Shown piece by piece: positions 24,998-38,361 of a stretch of DNA of 64,000 nt. The notes under the pieces were generated by a model. That model searched no databases. It worked only from the letters and a program-made list of their open reading frames with translations, and was not told the DNA's origin. The translations under genes and the position numbers were made by a program. The stretch is taken from NCBI GenBank assembly GCA_021397835.1, contig JAJFZO010000094.1, forward strand, positions 8,842,001 to 8,906,000. Reading direction: 5' to 3'. The stretch is from Moringa oleifera. Lineage: Eukaryota > Streptophyta > Magnoliopsida > Brassicales > Moringaceae. Within the stretch, counting starts at the first letter, position 1, and each line of letters opens with the position of its first letter.

Positions 24998-26486
24998 ACC
25001 CACTCATTCTTCATTGTTAGTTTTAGATGTGGCCTTGCGAATTTGTGGCTGAAAGGTTGTGAGAATGAATTTCTGTTTCTTTGATTGTTATACATGCTGT
25101 AGGAGCTGGTAAATCTTGGAGAGAACATGTCAATTTAGGAGACAAATGACTGCAAATGTGACTTTTAATTCACCTCCATATTTCGTAGGATTTGTGTCTC
25201 TTTTCTTAGAATGTGTCATGGGTGCCCAGAGGCTGATACTCCTGTTAACTTTTGAATGTTGAACTTCTGATTTAAAAACTTAAAGGAAAAGGGTATGGTA
25301 GTAAGAAACAATGCAGCTGATCTTCTTTTTATTTTCAAGTTAAGATAAGAGCTATATAGTTCCGCCATGGAGCAGACTTTTTGGGTTCCTAATAACAGTG
25401 TTCTTCAATAATCTTTTGTTGTTAGTAGCATTTGTTCTCTTCTTTATAAGATATATCTGTTTCTGCAGTTAATGGTTACTATTGTCTGTCATCTTATATT
25501 TAAGACATGGGCTTAATTACACCTACTCTTTTTTTGTGCAGAGTAGTGTCTGAAATAGAAAATTTGTGAAGAAGGTGAATTCACCTGTTGAAGGACATTT
25601 TGATGCTGAGGTGAAAGTGCTTAAAATGAACTGTGTATCATATAACTGCACCAATTTAATGGTGGTGATATGGAAACTATGATTTTTCCTTAAAAATTTT
25701 CCCTTCTTGGTCTTTATGGGGCATTAGACATCATCAGCATTTAGTTGTGATCTTTTGTCATCTTTAGGCGTCCAAAGCTGGATTTTATAAGCAGTTTGAA
25801 TTAGAGTTTGCTAGCATTGAAACTGTAGGGGAAAGTAGTTGAGGGCAGGGATTGTGTACATTAATTCATTCCTTGGACTTATCATAGCATGTTAATTTGT
25901 CATACATTGTTCAAGAGCGGTATGAGGGCAAGGTTTACTTTGTCTTCTCACAAGAAATCATGTACATAGTCATTATGAAGTAATTCCTTGTTGCACCTCA
26001 AGTAATGCGATGACAAATTTTGCCCTCACTTAAATTTATATTTGCTTGTGAAAATCTGAGGCCCCTGATTATAGACTCTCTATCTCTCTGGAGGGGTGTT
26101 CGATAATTTCTGTAAATCCATTGACAAATTTCATTGTTGGGGTTGAAACTTTACATGTTGTACATAGATCTTGATCACTTACATCAGCTTTGATCGTTTG
26201 TGGAACAATCGATGTTCCCACAATTAGTACCTAAGTGTTCATTGCGGTAATGGTGAAATTTTTAGTCCTACAATAACATTACTAGGCCAAAGAATGGGTT
26301 TACAGTGACCATTCAGGTCAATATGAACCTGAATGAAGCATAGAAGCTCTCAAAAAATCCACCAAACTGCCTCATCCATCATACTCTCTAGGCACAAGAT
26401 AATTCTTCACACCCTATTCTTGTTAAGATAGTTAATATAAAGCAGTGACTTACGCCTGGAATGAATGCATTGGGTGGGCTGCCATG
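24471..26486. other. Convergent 3' regions of MED19a and MOC1
   Basis: Both flanking genes end here, so this contains their 3'UTRs and terminators. No coding similarity is visible. A compound CT/CA microsatellite lies at 24,945-24,996. An exon-like junction near 25,540 could reflect a spliced MED19a 3'UTR, but I cannot support it further. Confidence 0.45.
24945..24996. repeat. Compound (CT)n-(CA)n microsatellite
   Basis: About 19 CT units run directly into about seven CA units, downstream of the MED19a stop. It is likely to be length-polymorphic between individuals. Confidence 0.95.
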
Positions 26487-29400
26487 CTACTTGCTGATTA
26501 TTAATGAACTGAAATCCTCGGTGACCAGTGATGAGTTCAACTTCCTCAGACCTTTGCCATATGCAGCAATCAGTAGAGCCTCCGCCCTTCCTGCAAATAT
26601 CAAGAAAAGATATTTAGATAGCACAAGTACTTGCTCCTCCACCTCTTACAAAAAATTTGTAAAAGGTTAAACTCGTGTCCCCAGAGAAGATTGTCATATT
26701 TTTCCAGTTGTGTGGAGTGCATCATGCTGATTACTAGAATCAGGGCTCAAAAGCAATGACTTCCAAAGCTAGACAAGCACGTCCCTCTCTTTAGATGAAT
26801 TTTGTTTCTCACCATTCCCATGCTATAGATGGCTGCAAAATATGCAGTCAGAACAAATACCTGAAAACTTACTTTGATGACTCAAGCACTCAATCTTGAG
26901 TTACACAATAATCCACTGCAGAAGACTCTTATATAATTGACCATTTTGAAATGGAAATAGACCTTTTTATGGGAGTAGCCAGTGCAGCAACCTGAGGCCA
27001 CCATGTTCACTAGGATCATTAAAACATGTATATGGAATCAAAGAAGTTACAATGATTCCTCTACCTGAGTTCACCAGATTTTGCAGTTGGGCAAATCTGC
27101 TAGATTTTCAAATTGCCACATTTCCAATTAGCAAATGGTCTAAGGCTTATCCTAGTTCATTACATTAAGTAGACCTTGTGGTCACAATAGCATGAAACCA
27201 AACAGCAAGTAATCCAGGAAACAGAATAAGTACCATGATCTTTCTTCCTCTTCAATTGGGAACTCAATGATGGAAATAATGTTGATGCAAGCCTCCTACT
27301 GTCATCCTGTCAGATTCTGACATATGTATTAAATAAAAAAGAAGCTCACAACAACTAGGACTGCATTCTAATAGCCTAAAAAAGGATATGAAGGAAATAG
27401 TGAATTCTGCATCTAGTGATTTGGAGTAAAATCTAGAGCAATGCAAAATCCCTGAAATAATTAAACTAGAGTTACAGCTTTATGATTTGATGCTATCAGC
27501 TACTGCAACAGCCAATGTCCACAGTTTATATATTTCGGAACTTCTAGTCAAAAACTGAATCAGCAACAGTTCGAAGAGGCATTAAAACACATATGAAATG
27601 ATTACAGACAAATTTGTTTTCAGTGACACTAAAACCATACTGAATATAACAAAAAGGTTCCTGAGAATAAAACGCAAGAAGACCAGCTTGACTTCAAATG
27701 GCACAAAGATACTATATTAACATAGAATTTACAAGGCTTGTTTTCTTCTTTGAGCTTCTTTTAAAAATGTCGGTCGAAGTGAAAAGTATGAGTCAGTTTG
27801 AGCATAAAAATTTTCAGAACGTTTAGGCATGAATTGAAAACTATAAAAAAAAAAAAACTAAAATTCGATGACATACTCCGCACAAACCACAATGTGTTAT
27901 TCACAATTCAGCCTCTTCTCCTTATACAGTAATTTGTAAACAACATAACACTTCTGTGAAGTAAGAAATGGTAAGCAATTGTACTCTGCTCCATTCTACT
28001 CTCTGTTCACCAAAAAAAAAAGAAACGGTAACTAACCTTTGTAGAGCTGCCTCCAGAGAGTTGAAACTCGTTCTTCCACATCAAAGATGAAACAGGAACT
28101 ACAGAAAACCCTGATGCAACTAATATCCCGATCCATAATCCATATCCAAATCCTCCACTCCACCAACCCTTGATTGAAAAATAATTAAACTACTCTCAGT
28201 ACGAGAAAAAAAAAATTCAGACACTCATTTTTTGAATATACCAGAAAAAAAGATCAGCGAAGCAATGATGTCATAGAAAAGTGAACTTCCAGAGGATATC
28301 ATGGCTCAGTTGAAGGCTCATCTCTTAGAAATCTTATTGAGTATATAAAATATTCAGAGCATATGTATATCTCCCTCCCACCCTGAGGATGGAACATATA
28401 GTGTACTAGCTTAACAGTTAGACATGATTCCTGAACCTTCTTTTTAATTCCATCAAACATTTCAATTTATCATTAAAACATTTGAGTCTTCTATAAGTTA
28501 TATTAAGCAAAGATCTTTATTTTTTGTATTTAACAGCGTAATTTTCAGAAATATAAGCAACTTTGATATTTAAATACTTGTAACAAGTTTAGCCTTCTGT
28601 TAAATGTTTGTCACTTCCCAACAAACTCTCAGAATAATATCATTTTGAAACATTTTCTTTGACTTGACTGAAGAAATTGATTTGAGGTCATACTGCATGT
28701 TATTGGTCCAAGTTTGTGTCTGATCAGTATTATCATACAAGGTTATTCATCGGGTGCAAATATGATGATAAAATGGAGCATAAGATGTCCGTAAATTTGA
28801 AATTACTGGACTCATCGAAATATGTACCTCCTTGATCACATGAGCCAGACAAGAAACATTAAGGAAGAGAGGTACATGGAAACTGAACAATGGATAACTA
28901 GTAAGTTAAACAATTTTGAGGTGAACATAGTGAATGATAAAACAAGGGAATATCTCTTTTGTTAGATTCTCCTTTCCTTTGTTATTGTTCCCTAGATTGC
29001 TAGGTTTTACATGATACTGACTATTGTAATGACCACATACTATATGGGTGGAAATAAAGCAACAAACAACAGTAAAATCTATAATAGATAACAGATGATG
29101 AGAAAAGCAATTCAAAAAGTCTATACATCTAGTGTTGGGAGGTAAAACATTTACCTGTTTCCCATCTTGGGGATAGGGGATTGATTGCTCTACATATGCA
29201 GTTGTTCCTGCAGTTTGAAAAGGTCAGTTAACTATATAACATTCAAGCATATAAAGCAGTTGTAATTTTGATAGATGTATGCAATCATAGGTAATCGTGA
29301 TGACTGAAGGATTGCCAAAACCAGACCACTTGCCAAATTTCTTCAGTTTATCTTAAGCTAATATCAATTAGATTGAGAGACACTAGGAAAATACCAAGTA

Positions 29401-31744
29401 CAGAAAACTTATAATTGCCTCAAATGATTAGAAAGAACAATTATCTTTTAGCACACAAACATCATTTACTTTAGAAACAGAATCACTTACTTGAACCTTG
29501 AAGGCCATGATAAAACTATGAGCGGATTATAGAACATCCAGCTCAACTCCAGTTCTTACATCAACCAGTCCAAAAAAACATAGGTAGAGAAAGAGAAAGG
29601 AAATCTTACCAATTGGAGCATCTAAACTTCGAAGTAGTTGAACAATAGACTTGGCATCTAAACGTCTTCGAACACGATTGCTCACCATCATTGGCAAGTG
29701 TGGAGTATCAAATACCTGTGAGATCAAATAAAACAGTTAACAAGGAAGAATTATTTTACTGTTGCAAATTAATTTCATTAAGTGAAACCAATTAATTAGA
29801 TCAAGTACAAAATCCATGAGTGACATCTCATGTTTTGACACAAATGGAAGTATGCACAATCAAACATCCACAAGTCGAAACAATAAACCAACAAATAATC
29901 TGGTTCTTTTGTTGTGCAAAGCTTAGAGGAATTATCAGATTCTGCTGAACCAATTATCCAGATAGAAGGATATAATCCAACATGCTTTTCAAGTTAAAAG
30001 TGCCAGCTTAGATAGCATCTCTAGTGATTTGCTAACATATATGTCGCCCTGAAAACCAGCAGCTATTTGGTAAAGCATTATTTGACAATGCTAGATTTTA
30101 CTTGGTCAATAACTTGTATCCAGTCCACAACCTAAACCTGATATTAGATCACATAGCCAAGAAAATCGCTTTAAAATAACTTTGTGGACTACAGAATGCA
30201 ATTGTGAAGAAGTACAGATGCAAGCAACTGATGGCGTTCCCGTTTGAAACTAGAACTCGCATCAAGTTCACAGCCATAGCAGTCAATAAGAAGTCATTTC
30301 CTTCTTTAAATTCTTTCACATTCCCAGGCACATGTCAATACTTCTAGATTCCCACCAAAAGCTAGAATCCCATGATGAAGCAGTGATGGAATTCTAGGAG
30401 TCGTAGCCATTATATTTTTCATTCGCATATTAACAACAATTTCCCAAGTTTAGCTAAACAAATCTCCAATAAACTTGTAAGACTGCATTCAAAGGAAATC
30501 TACATAAAACATTCTAAATCAGTTACTGCTTAATGGCAATTTGTGCTTGTATCTTCCCATCTCCTGACCTCAACTAGTTCCTTCTCAATCTTAACTAGGA
30601 CCTAGGGACCAATGTTTATGGTGGCAATAGTAACTGCAAGGGCAAAAAAACCATTAGAAGAAAAAAATAAATAAAGATTTAGAGGTGCAGCCACCTCCAT
30701 TTAGCACCAAATATTATCTTTACCAGATTGCCCGGAAGACTGAATCCAAATGTTCACAAGCCTGTTACACATACAACCTCTACCAAGGTTAACCTACATC
30801 CTCCTTCTGAGGATTAATTTACAGCAAAGGGAAACTCTTCCCATTTATCTCCCTCTAAAGCTCCATTTCTCAATTCACCACCTCGAACTTCCAGCATTTT
30901 GATGAATACAGCCTCATGTTCATATTGAATGTCGGCTATACGAAGAATTATGTTTAGCTGTCTCATCCCACCAGATTCTAGACTTCGAATAATTCATTCT
31001 ATCTGTACATGCCCCTCATAAAAACAAGTGACATTGTTTTTATTTCACTAAATGCATATGTTTAAGTAAAGCTTCATACTTCAATTATAAAATTCCAGCT
31101 TCAAGATGCTAACCAAAAGATATTTAAGCTTTTTATCAGCATCCATAATATCACAAAAATTGAAAAGAACAATATTTTTTCACTGAACTGTTTAGAAATA
31201 AAAGGATTTGAAAAAAAAAAAAGAAGGCTCAACCATATATAATTACTCACTTAATCTGTCAACTAAGCAAATAATTCTGAGTGGAGAAAGGGAAAGTTGA
31301 AATCAAACAGATCACCTGGGCGGAACAACCAGCTTTATCCGTTTTCAAGAGGGCCAAGGCTCCAGAAAGATCCGGGTCGATACCAATGACCCAGTCGGTG
31401 CCCTCGGAGCTCCGGGTCGAATCCAGGCCATGGTTGGAGCAGCGTTCAGGGAAAGGGCAAGAAAGAGAATCTAACCAGTTCTCCTTGAGGACGGCAGCAT
31501 CAGGGGCCTTCACACTGTTCCTGGAAACGGCATTTGCTCTCCCTGTGGCGGTCGTCGTTTGAGCTCGGGCAGAGAGACAGAGCGTGTGGGTGCAGAAAAA
31601 AGATAGAAGCCTATTCGAGGAAGAGAGAGAGAGTAGTGGCTTGAGCCTGGACGAGAGAGCGCTCATCAAATAGCCTTGTGGTTGTGTATAAGCTCTGTCC
31701 ATGAGAACAAGAGAAACGCAGACACTACCGGGAGGTTTGGTCAT
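26487..31744 (-). CDS. MOC1: Holliday junction resolvase MOC1, chloroplastic
   Basis: Six exons on the minus strand: 31744-31316, 29715-29610, 29207-29155, 28168-28037, 27306-27234 and 26590-26487. They total 897 nt, 298 residues. The first about 100 residues are Ser/Thr/Arg/Leu-rich, as in a plastid transit peptide. The RNase H-like (RuvC-type) fold follows: [18 protein letters not shown] with the first catalytic Asp, [46 protein letters not shown] with the catalytic Glu, [20 protein letters not shown], and [14 protein letters not shown]...[20 protein letters not shown] with the distal acidic/His residues. MOC1 cuts four-way junctions so that chloroplast nucleoids can segregate. The start is ambiguous: in-frame Mets occur at residues 1, 15 and 27, and [17 protein letters not shown] looks most like a transit-peptide start. 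All active-site positions I can recognise are present. Confidence 0.94.
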
Positions 31745-33381
31745 CCATGCTCTTTACTGTGCAGTTCGTGCAGTTTACACCCACTAAAGCTGCTACCTCC
31801 CTCATTTTCTCATTATTATTTTTAAATATTATTTTCTTTTTTTATTTTTAAAAATATTAATTATAATTTAATATTTTTATTTTTTAATACATAAAATATC
31901 AAAATTATTAAAGTGATAATTTTACTTTATCTTCTCAATTAAATATTAATTTTAAAATATTTTTAAATAAATATTCATCTATCAATTTAAATCAAATTTA
32001 TTTTAAAAATAATTTTAAAATTTTAAAAATTAAAATATCTAAATTAAAAAATTTTACTATAAATTTTGATTTATTTTTTATAAATGAAAACAATATTTCA
32101 AATATCATCATCCGAAAAATTTAAAATTGTTTGAATACTTAAAACATTTTTTAAAAATTATACTTTTAATAATTTAAAAAAATTATAAAAAAAGTTCATT
32201 AGTCAAAAATTATTTAAAATTGATAAATTAAATCGAAACAAAGCCTAAAATTTATTTAAATAATGTGTTAAGCATTTCAATAATCAAAACATCATTAATT
32301 TTGTAGGTATTTTAAACTTCAAAATTTAAGTATAAAAAAATTACAAAACTTAAATTTTAAAATAACGATATTTAAAATATTAATAATAAATTATCTTATT
32401 TATAAAAAAAAAAAAATCTACTTGATTCCTCATCTTCAACTAAATACAGAACATGTAAGTGTTTCCAGTATATTTATCTTTGGATAGTTCTACAATTTGA
32501 CTCGGTAACATCAAATTTTCTTAATAATATTCATTATAAGTAAATGTATATATCTAACGATATTTTATTAGATTATTTTTTTATTTTATCATTCGTGTGT
32601 TATATTCAAAATGGTATTAACCACAAATCAATTCAAAACTTTATATTATCTTTTATCCGAATTCTAATTAAAATTAATAATATGATTTTAAATTATTTTT
32701 AATATTAATTTTATTAATTAAAATTTAATTTTTTAAAAAGATATGATAACAGACAAAAACTCACATTTCTTGTGAGCTTTCTCGTTATTTAAATTTTAAA
32801 ATTTTTATTAAATAATATAAATCACTAAATTTTTTTGTCGCTGCATTAATACAGGCCATTTGTTAACAAGTCTTGGCAACAAAGATTGAAGGCTAAATGC
32901 ATAACGTAAGTTCATTGTTCTGATCACATCACTTTAATTTCTGATATTTTCCTCATTTTCTAATTTGTAGGTTGAATAATCAATTGGAATCTTGAAGACT
33001 TAATTAACCCACAAAACCTTAAAAATCTAGCTTTTAGGCTCTTGATTTGATTCCACCTCGTGAACTTTACAAGGCTAAGAGGATCATCCTGGAGCTGTGG
33101 CATATGCTTCCTGATATCAAGGACAAAATCTATAAGACAAATATTTGGTCATGGATGATCATCGAAACATCAAGATTTAGGAATATAGTTAATGCTCATG
33201 ATCATTTTTGAATTTCAGATTTGTTACTGCCCGTGAAGGCAGAGTTGACCTGACGTGCTCAAGGAGGCGCATGCAGACAGGGAGCAAGCAAGGATTTCTG
33301 CTTAATATTGTCTGTATATTCACGCTTCCTGTTGAAGCATGATTTGGAAGCAATAGCAGAGAGTAAAACCTTCGTATATAG
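31745..33381. other. Divergent promoter region between MOC1 and the DUF1645 gene
   Basis: The first 50-60 bases are probably MOC1 5' leader, and 31,800-32,850 is extremely AT-rich. Sequence composition rises towards coding-like values after about 33,000, and part of 33,200-33,381 is probably the leader of the downstream gene. No gene or known repeat recognised. Confidence 0.5.
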
Positions 33382-34593
33382 ATGTCCAGGTGGGTTTACG
33401 ATTCCTGCAAATCAGGAGCAAAATCCATCAACTTTTCAAGCCGATCCAGGTTGCAGAAAGCAGTAGGCGACCAAGAGGAAGCTATGGAGCCTGAAAGCCA
33501 GAGCGGCTCCTTCTACGTGAGTGCACCGACCAGCCCGAGGAGGGCCAGCCATGGAGGTTTTTGCTTCCACAGCACGCCGTCAAGCCCCAGGAGAAACAGC
33601 CTGGGAGGTAGGTATGATGGAGAAACTGAGCCAGCGACGCCGGAAACATATGAAGATGCTAAGTCCAATTTCGATGAGTTTGAGTTTGAGTTCGAGACGA
33701 GCCGGCGATTCATTCTTAATGAGTACGACTTGGAGATGAGCAGAAACTTTGAGTGCCCGCCTGATCAGAAACAGAAGCAGCCGAACCATGAAAAGAGGCA
33801 AGGGAGAGAGTCTTTTCCGGCTATGGCGTTTGCTGATGAACTGTTCTGTAATGGGCAGGTCATGCCGTTGAAGCTCCCTCCGCGTCTTCAGAGAAAGTCC
33901 GGCAATCTAAGTTCAACGCAGTCTTCTCCAAGGTCTCCAATTTCAGTGTTGAAGATTCCGTTTCAACGGAGAAGCTTGTGGAACGACGACTTTGATCCTT
34001 TCATGGTGGCTCTGGAGAAAGTAAGAGAAGACAACGGAGTCGAGCCTCAGACGAGAAATCACAGACGGGTTAGGTCCATGTCGCCGATACGAGCCTATAC
34101 CGACGAGCAGCCTGATTACTCAGTGGGTTGGATCAACCAGCAGAGAAAACAATCAACATTGGTGCCGGTCCAAAATGGACAAATGGGTGGTCGAGATCCT
34201 TGGAAACAAGCTCGCAGAAGTCCGATCAAATTAGCAGAACCGAAGGGCATCCTGTTTGCAAGACGAGCAAGGCTTGTGAACATAGGCCATGAGAAGCCCA
34301 CCACGACCAGCCTTACAGCAGAGAGAGACAAAGAAAGGGAGATTCGCGGATCAAGAGAAAGCAACAGGCAGAAAATCAAAGACTTTCTCCGGAGAACCAC
34401 ATCAATGAGGAAAACAAGCAGCGAAGAGAAGCCCAAAGAAGAAGAAGAAGCTAGATCAAAAACGCCAACGATAGCAAGAAAATTCAGCTTCAAGTCTACG
34501 AGACTAACTCATGAAGTGAGCAAGGCGGCCCTTATACAATACAGGCCCAAGCTGCTGCTTTGCTTGGGCTATGGACCGAAGTACGTGAAGTAA
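33382..34593 (+). CDS. DUF1645 family protein, single exon
   Basis: An uninterrupted frame of 403 residues. The motif SFYVSAPTSPRR, then GGFCFHSTPSSPRR, FDEFEFEFETSRRF, MAFADELFCNGQVMPLKLPP, RRRSLWNDDFDPFMVALEKV-like segments and basic Ser/Arg-rich blocks identify the plant DUF1645 family. The protein is low-complexity, basic and probably disordered, with no enzyme motifs, signal peptide or membrane segment. Some family members are stress- or elicitor-responsive; the molecular role is unknown. The upstream ATG gives MSRWVYDSCKSGAKS, whereas the internal ATG at 33484 gives MEPESQSGSFYVSAPTSP, which places the conserved motif at the N-terminus as in many relatives. The true start could be either. 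Convergent with the F-box gene. Confidence 0.88.
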   Translation: MSRWVYDSCKSGAKSINFSSRSRLQKAVGDQEEAMEPESQSGSFYVSAPTSPRRASHGGFCFHSTPSSPRRNSLGGRYDGETEPATPETYEDAKSNFDEFEFEFETSRRFILNEYDLEMSRNFECPPDQKQKQPNHEKRQGRESFPAMAFADELFCNGQVMPLKLPPRLQRKSGNLSSTQSSPRSPISVLKIPFQRRSLWNDDFDPFMVALEKVREDNGVEPQTRNHRRVRSMSPIRAYTDEQPDYSVGWINQQRKQSTLVPVQNGQMGGRDPWKQARRSPIKLAEPKGILFARRARLVNIGHEKPTTTSLTAERDKEREIRGSRESNRQKIKDFLRRTTSMRKTSSEEKPKEEEEARSKTPTIARKFSFKSTRLTHEVSKAALIQYRPKLLLCLGYGPKYVK

Positions 34594-35228
34594 ACTGGCT
34601 GCATCCCACAATCAACACCAGATTTCTCTAAAGAAGAAGCAATGATTTTCTTGTTCTGGTGTAGTTTGTGTAAAGTTGCTGAGTGATTTCCGAGAAAATT
34701 ATAAAATGCAGATGTTGGCTAAAGTAGGAACAAATCGGGTCACTTTTTGCTTTACCATTTAAGTAAACAATGAAAAGAGAAAAGAAAAAGAAAGCTTGCT
34801 TTCCTGGAAGTGATGGGTAATTTTAATGTTTCATTTGATTATCAAAGAGGAAAGTCAAGAAAAGATTATTCTATACAATTTCTGATGAGGCCCGAAGGGT
34901 AGGACTGGTTGTTATTCGGACAGCTAGAACAGAGCAGAGCGAAATATCATAGAGAGGGGCCCAAATTTAGAAGATTACCAACTAGAACTTTTTGATATCG
35001 TGGGATTAAACGTGGTAAATACAAATTTTGCACTACATATGAGGCTCGAAAAGGCCTGAGAAACCCCCACGAAAAAACCCAAAAAAAAAAAAGAAAAAAA
35101 ATTACTATGAAACGGGAACCTCCACAAGCTGCTGCTTTTTTTTTTTTTTTTTTTCATGAAGTGGAGATTCAAGGATTTGTGGAGACTGGAAGAGAACAGG
35201 CAAGTGTGTTGTGGTCTCCTCCTTGCCG
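34594..35228. other. Convergent 3' regions of the DUF1645 and F-box genes
   Basis: The 3'UTRs of two genes face each other in about 630 bases. A poly-T run of about 18 bases at 35,137-35,154 lies on the plus strand just downstream of the F-box stop, so it reads as poly-A in that transcript. The other open frames here are shadows. Confidence 0.5.
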
Positions 35229-38200
35229 CTATTCCAGGATTGCAGCTGGCCAGAGCCGCTTCCAGGTTGCAATCTCCTCCTTGCTGGTAAGCTTCCTGAT
35301 TCCCCCGTAAAACCCATCTGCCTCGTTTCCTTCCTCCCTGTGATCTTTCCTGTTGATTGTGGTGCGTCTCCACCTTGATCCAGGCGTGTACTGATTAAAT
35401 TCCATGACCACTGTCTCTGTTTAGCACAAATTTTAACCATTAGAAACTCTTGGAAAACAGAAACCTGAAATGGAAACTGACTGTAACACTTAATAACCTC
35501 CACAGTTTATCAACGATCACACCTAGAAATGGAAATATAAAACCAGGGCCTTCACATCATCCACACAGGGGCTCAGATAGATTAAAATTAATCTTATTGA
35601 TATATAAAATTGTCCACAAAATACCCTTTTCAGACAGATAATATTTTATAAACTTTATCTATCTACGATTTTGAGCAACAACAAAAATTCATAGATACGA
35701 AGCTGAAACATCTAGTACAATGAGGCTGTGCCACACAGCATTTGTGACTGCACAGTTTATTCAGAGTGGAAAGAAAAGATAAATAAAATAAAAAATTAGA
35801 TTATTTATGGTATCGGAGATATAATCGTTCTCTGCTTTGTCAAGTTGCAAGTGGCAAAGGAAAGCGACGTGGTTTCTTTTTCAATAATGGATAGAAAATT
35901 TTCAGGTGATGTAACTGGAATAGTAGGTCATTAGGACACTGGAGAAGATTGGATGGAAATTGAGGAGCTTACATCAACCACTTCAGCCCCACAAGGCCGA
36001 AAGATTCCAACCAGGCAAACAAAAGAAGTTTATACAGAGACATTAAGTTCTTTCAGCTTGGTTGGCCATAAATATTCCACTGAAACACAAATTATCACGG
36101 TGTCTGTAGAAATTATGACACACTGACAGTGATTTGTCTCGGGACCAACCAAATACCACAAACCGGATGGTCCACCTCTTTGAAAAATGGGATTCAAGAA
36201 AAGGACATCTCCAGAATTGGGATCTCATATGTTTATCTCATCCATATTGTGAGAGATTGTAATTTCTCATATCGATATTCTCTTTTTCTAAAAGTTTCTG
36301 ATTTTCAGAAGATACGAAGATGGAGAAACAGGATGGAATGGAATATGACAGGCATAAATGGAAGACAGACTTCTTTCAAGAATATTAAGAGATCTTCATG
36401 CGTATCAGTTATGTTGCAGATTAATAACCACAAGTAGACTAAGATTTCTGCTTTATGTAAAAGTTGCAGATTTCAATAGATTTGCCGATGGGGAAATCAG
36501 GAAAGCATGGAATATGACAGGCAACCTTCCAACCATAATTAGTTGTTAAGATTCCTCAAGTTTTTATTTTCTTTTCCTGTCAGTTTCTGGAGGTAACCAA
36601 TCATAAAAGGAGCATAAAGTTGCAAGGATAAAAGATGAGATTAACTCACCGCTATGATGGCAACTGCAGTGGTTTTCATTCCCGTCACATGATTCCAAGT
36701 GACCTACAACACCATACCACCAGCCTGCAACATATACCGAAGAACTTAATTAGTAGAGAATCATTATAAAATGATTAATTTGATTACATATCTTTTATTA
36801 AAGTTAAACTAATCTTCTCAGATGCAATTGTTTAAGATCATGAGCAAACACAAGTCACAAGTAAGGTTGAACACAGTCTTCTTTGGGGGGACTTGATTTG
36901 AAAAACTGTTAGGTATTTCCTCTTCTGAACATAGGAAGTCACTCTTTTTTGAAACTTCATAAAAATGCTAATTTTCCCAAAAATGAAGAAGACACCAAAA
37001 TGGGTTTCTAGTTAACATTAAAATAGGAAAGAAATGATAAGAAATTTCTGGGAAAAGATGAAACTGAAGGACATACCATAAGGGAATTCTTTGTTTTTTC
37101 TCCACTGAATCTCAATGTGATTTCCAGGGTGCAATTCATTTAAGCAATCAGAGATATGAAGATCATGTGGACGAGTGTCAACAGGCGGTGCTCTTAGCCT
37201 TTCCCAGGAAACACCGTTTTCAATGGCGATTGCCCTTCTTCCATGTGGTGGATACCTGCAGCATACAACCAATCTGAAAGATCAAAACCCACCAGATCAA
37301 GCTGTTTTATGGTTTTGCTTTCCCAGTTCTTAACATGAATAGCATCTGAATCTTGCAGACCAGACAATTAGTTCAATTTTCCAGGAAACCAAACAAGAAT
37401 ATCAGCAATAAGGTCACCTAAATAATCCTCAAGAATCATGTTTTATTACCTGGCTTGGAAGGTGTCAGTGCGTGCATCATAGCTGAGCTCCGCATCATAG
37501 CATGAGAGCATGAATCCGACATGGCCGTTCTGCGTAACAGGACAATTACAGTAATGTTTCAGGAAGAGTAAAGTTGGGCAAGAACAGAACAGAACCCATT
37601 AACGGAAATTGAAAATTGAGACAAACAAGGAAATTAAATTTAAGAATTGAAGCTCAAGAAGAGCAAATTCGTATAAGTTACAGTGGCCGGACCTCCCTAT
37701 TGTATACTTGAGCTGGGAACAAGAAGCGGCCGGTCTCCAGAGCGAGGTACCAAGCCATGATCGAATCAACAGGCAAGGAGCTCTTCTGTTTGCTGTTGTC
37801 ATCAACCTTAGATCGAACCCAGGAGAAAGGGCGGACTATGGAGAGAAGCCTCATCAAGCCCTTCTGCTTGGTTTGTCTGAGATTGCTGGAGTCCTGTCTC
37901 GAAGCAATATGCCATTGCCACTCCCTGTAGGCAGCAGGGCCGATGACTCTTCCCCATTTCTGATTCATGTGCCTTTCCCAGAGATGATCACTGACACATC
38001 TCTCCCTCAACGAGCTGCACACACCCGCCATGCTGCACAGCCCGGGAGGCGGTAGCCTCTCAAGAATGCATTCCAGGGCGAGCTCCGGCAAGTCCAACAC
38101 GGACATCCCTTCTGCAGGCACCTCAACGTCGTCAACTCTAGACGTGAGGGTCTTCTTAAGGGACATCTTAGAGGGAACTTTAGCTGAAGAACGACCACGA

Positions 38201-38361
38201 AAACTGTTCTTTACGAAGCCGATGACCGGATAGAGAGAAAGTTCCTTCCAGAACAAAAGAGAGAGTAGTCTCCCCTCACTCGGCCATTGTGGAAGAGACG
38301 TGAAAGGAAAAGACTTCGAGAAGAGGATGAAGGAGAAGGTGATGAGGAAGTATAGTAGCAT
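35229..38361 (-). CDS. F-box protein with N-terminal hydrophobic segment (At2g26850/At2g41170-like)
   Basis: Five exons on the minus strand: 38361-37693, 37529-37450, 37255-37077, 36724-36650 and 35416-35229. They total 1,191 nt, 396 residues. The N-terminus [20 protein letters not shown] is strongly hydrophobic, a signal anchor or membrane segment. The F-box is at about residues 87-130 ([20 protein letters not shown], then [20 protein letters not shown]). The C-terminal half is rich in Trp ([58 protein letters not shown]) and ends [11 protein letters not shown]-box proteins link substrates to SCF ubiquitin ligases through SKP1; substrates of this family are not known to me. Exon 1 ends with an unusual donor, GTCCGG, but the joined frame is continuous and matches the family. 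A leader may extend upstream towards 39.3 kb. Confidence 0.9.

Noticed and set aside
34116..34493. Long antisense frame inside the DUF1645 gene
   Set aside because: It is a shadow of the real coding frame, caused by its codon bias.
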